Assembly (NCBI GenBank): GCA_944392605.1
Contig: CALXXE010000001.1
Coordinates: forward strand, 62,001-126,000
DNA: 64,000 nt
Origin: an uncultured Clostridia bacterium
GTDB taxonomy: Bacteria > Bacillota > Clostridia > TANB77 > CAG-508
Reading direction: 5' to 3'
Shown here one piece after another: positions 63,077 to 64,000 of this stretch (position 1 is its first letter; the number at the start of each line of letters is the position of its first letter). The notes beneath the pieces are model-generated. The model was not told where the DNA came from, did not search any database, and saw only the letters and a program-made list of their open reading frames with translations. The position numbers were made by a program, and so were the translations under genes.

Positions 63077-63505
63077 ATGGGCAAGAAAGAAACAATTTTA
63101 GATTTATACTTTAATAAACACTTAAAACAAAAAGAAATTGCAAATCAAGTTGGAACATCTCAGCAATATATCTCTAAAATTATAAAGACTGATGAAAGAT
63201 ATGAAAAAGAAAAAAGTTCTAGAAAATCTATTAATGCAGAGAAAAGAAAAATTGCACAAGCAGAATATCAAAAAAATTATGTTAGAACTAAGAAGAGTGA
63301 TATTGCTTATGAAGAATTACTAGCTATTCATGCACAAGATGCAATGGAACTTTCATATAATTCTTATCATCTTTCAGATTATGACTGTAAAAAAGCTAAT
63401 TCTAGTGTTTATGAATATGACAGTAAGAAAAATCAATATGTTATGATAAAAGGTATTGTTTCATCTCTTGATTTACCAAGAAGAGTTAGCACAAAAGTTT
63501 TTTAA
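63077..63505 (+). CDS. Helix-turn-helix regulator of the element
   Basis: A 142-residue DNA-binding protein. MGKKETILDLYFNKHLKQKEIANQVGTSQQYISKIIKTDERYEKE contains a clear HTH (about residues 18-37) of the sigma-region-4-like type, with a recognition helix TSQQYISKII. The frame is open from 62987, but AAAGGAG lies 7 bases before the ATG at 63077, which is the start. It probably controls itself through the palindrome at 62893-62915. It may also serve as the missing antitoxin for the HipA-like pair. Confidence 0.72.
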   Translation: MGKKETILDLYFNKHLKQKEIANQVGTSQQYISKIIKTDERYEKEKSSRKSINAEKRKIAQAEYQKNYVRTKKSDIAYEELLAIHAQDAMELSYNSYHLSDYDCKKANSSVYEYDSKKNQYVMIKGIVSSLDLPRRVSTKVF

Positions 63506-63609
63506 GAAAAAACATTAAGAGATTAACCTCTTTAAATACACAATAACCAGTACATAGTTTAAAGTTTTTATTTTAGCTATTGTGAATTTTAAAAAAGGAG
63601 GTTAAGTAT

Positions 63610-63807
63610 ATGGATTTAGAAAAAGTAATGTTTAGTAACTATAAAGATGTAGTTACAGTTGAACAATTAGCAGAAATGCTAGATATTGGACTTACTCTTG
63701 CTTATAGGTTGGTAAGGCAAAAGACTATTAAATCTATAAAAGTTGGTAGAGAATATAAAATTCCTAAACAGTTCGTAATTAATTATTTAATCGGAAAGAA
63801 TGTTTAG
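63610..63807 (+). CDS. Excisionase-like helix-turn-helix protein (Xis)
   Basis: A 65-residue protein with a MerR-like winged-helix domain: VVTVEQLAEMLDIGLTLAYRLVRQKTIKSIKVGREYKIPKQFVINYL. This is the standard form of excisionases and recombination directionality factors encoded just before integrases in Firmicutes elements. AAGGAGG lies 6 bases before the ATG. The likely integrase start follows about 180 bases later. Confidence 0.85.
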   Translation: MDLEKVMFSNYKDVVTVEQLAEMLDIGLTLAYRLVRQKTIKSIKVGREYKIPKQFVINYLIGKNV

Positions 63808-63984
63808 GCTATTTTTATATTTACTACAAAAAAAGCAGAATTAATATTTTCTAAGCAAGTAAACTTGTAAGAAAATCTAAAATCTGCATATTTGATTTCT
63901 ACGTCAAGTGCAATTAGCACTTTCCTAGAACTCAAAGATCAATAGTAAATTAATTTAGTCTGTTACATCGGAAAGGAGTTATAA
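63808..63984. other. Xis-integrase intergenic region
   Basis: No gene. A long imperfect inverted repeat, GCAGAATTAATATTTTC (63836 onward) against GAAAATCTAAAATCTGC (to about 63888), could be a terminator or recombinase arm-type sites. Confidence 0.4.
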
Positions 63985-64000
63985 TTGGTAACAGAAAATT
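63985..64000 (+). CDS. First codons of a gene cut by the window edge, probably the integrase
   Basis: GAAAGGAG is followed 6 bases later by TTG-GTA-ACA-GAA-AAT, the likely start of a reading frame. Position after the excisionase-like gene suggests a tyrosine or serine integrase, but only five codons are visible. Confidence 0.35.

Overview
This is an AT-rich chromosomal window from an anaerobic, spore-forming member of the Clostridia. Support comes from a stage II sporulation protein P gene at the left edge, rubrerythrin, strong AGGAGG ribosome sites, AGA-dominated arginine codons and a Firmicutes gene order (yicC-remA-rpoZ-priA-def-fmt). Nearly all chromosomal genes are on the minus strand.

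Layout: 1-1429, spoIIP (cut by the edge) and a small membrane protein. 1536-25152, a surface-polysaccharide region: glmM, a CpsB/CpsD/Wzz tyrosine-phosphoregulation module, UDP-ManNAc/ManNAcA enzymes, flippase, polymerase, glycosyltransferases, a heparinase-like protein, a PglF-PglE-PglD-PglC set that should make and load a bacillosamine-type primer sugar, and an LCP ligase with VanZ. It is interrupted at about 5600-9330 by two mobile-type orphan genes (an Rpn nuclease and a DUF4143 ATPase). 25319-34655, a sigma/anti-sigma pair, an rRNA methyltransferase, a PolC-type exonuclease, an acyl-CoA ligase, metK, cca, and two paralogous orphan genes behind look-alike structured leaders. 35181-41987, pilin-like genes, an ABC exporter, a coiled-coil protein and fmt. 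42028-51409, def, priA, a CMP-kinase-like gene, rpoZ, remA, yicC, rsmE, rubrerythrin, two orphan genes of atypical composition and another pilin-like gene. From 51713 to the right edge lies an integrated mobilizable element: a 3' tRNA-Leu fragment marks its end, followed by tnpV, a MobC/relaxase pair with a candidate oriT, a defence-type cargo (AAA ATPase, MmeI-like restriction-modification enzyme, split HipA-like pair, DUF4365 protein), regulators, an excisionase-like gene and what looks like the first codons of an integrase.

The most striking observation concerns translation. Seven well-known genes (heparinase-like, ECF sigma factor, PolC-type exonuclease, acyl-CoA ligase, priA twice, CMP-kinase-like, yicC) are broken by a +1 frameshift, and all eight breaks fall on an in-frame CGG codon. 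In every case ignoring the C of CGG restores the reading frame at a GGA/GGT glycine codon, usually at a position where the family has a conserved glycine (including the Walker A glycine of PriA). I checked the other genes by eye and found no in-frame CGG used as an ordinary arginine codon. CGG therefore appears to be unavailable as a sense codon here and to act as a +1 frameshift, or four-base CGGA/CGGT glycine, signal. This is the strongest candidate for an undescribed system in the window.
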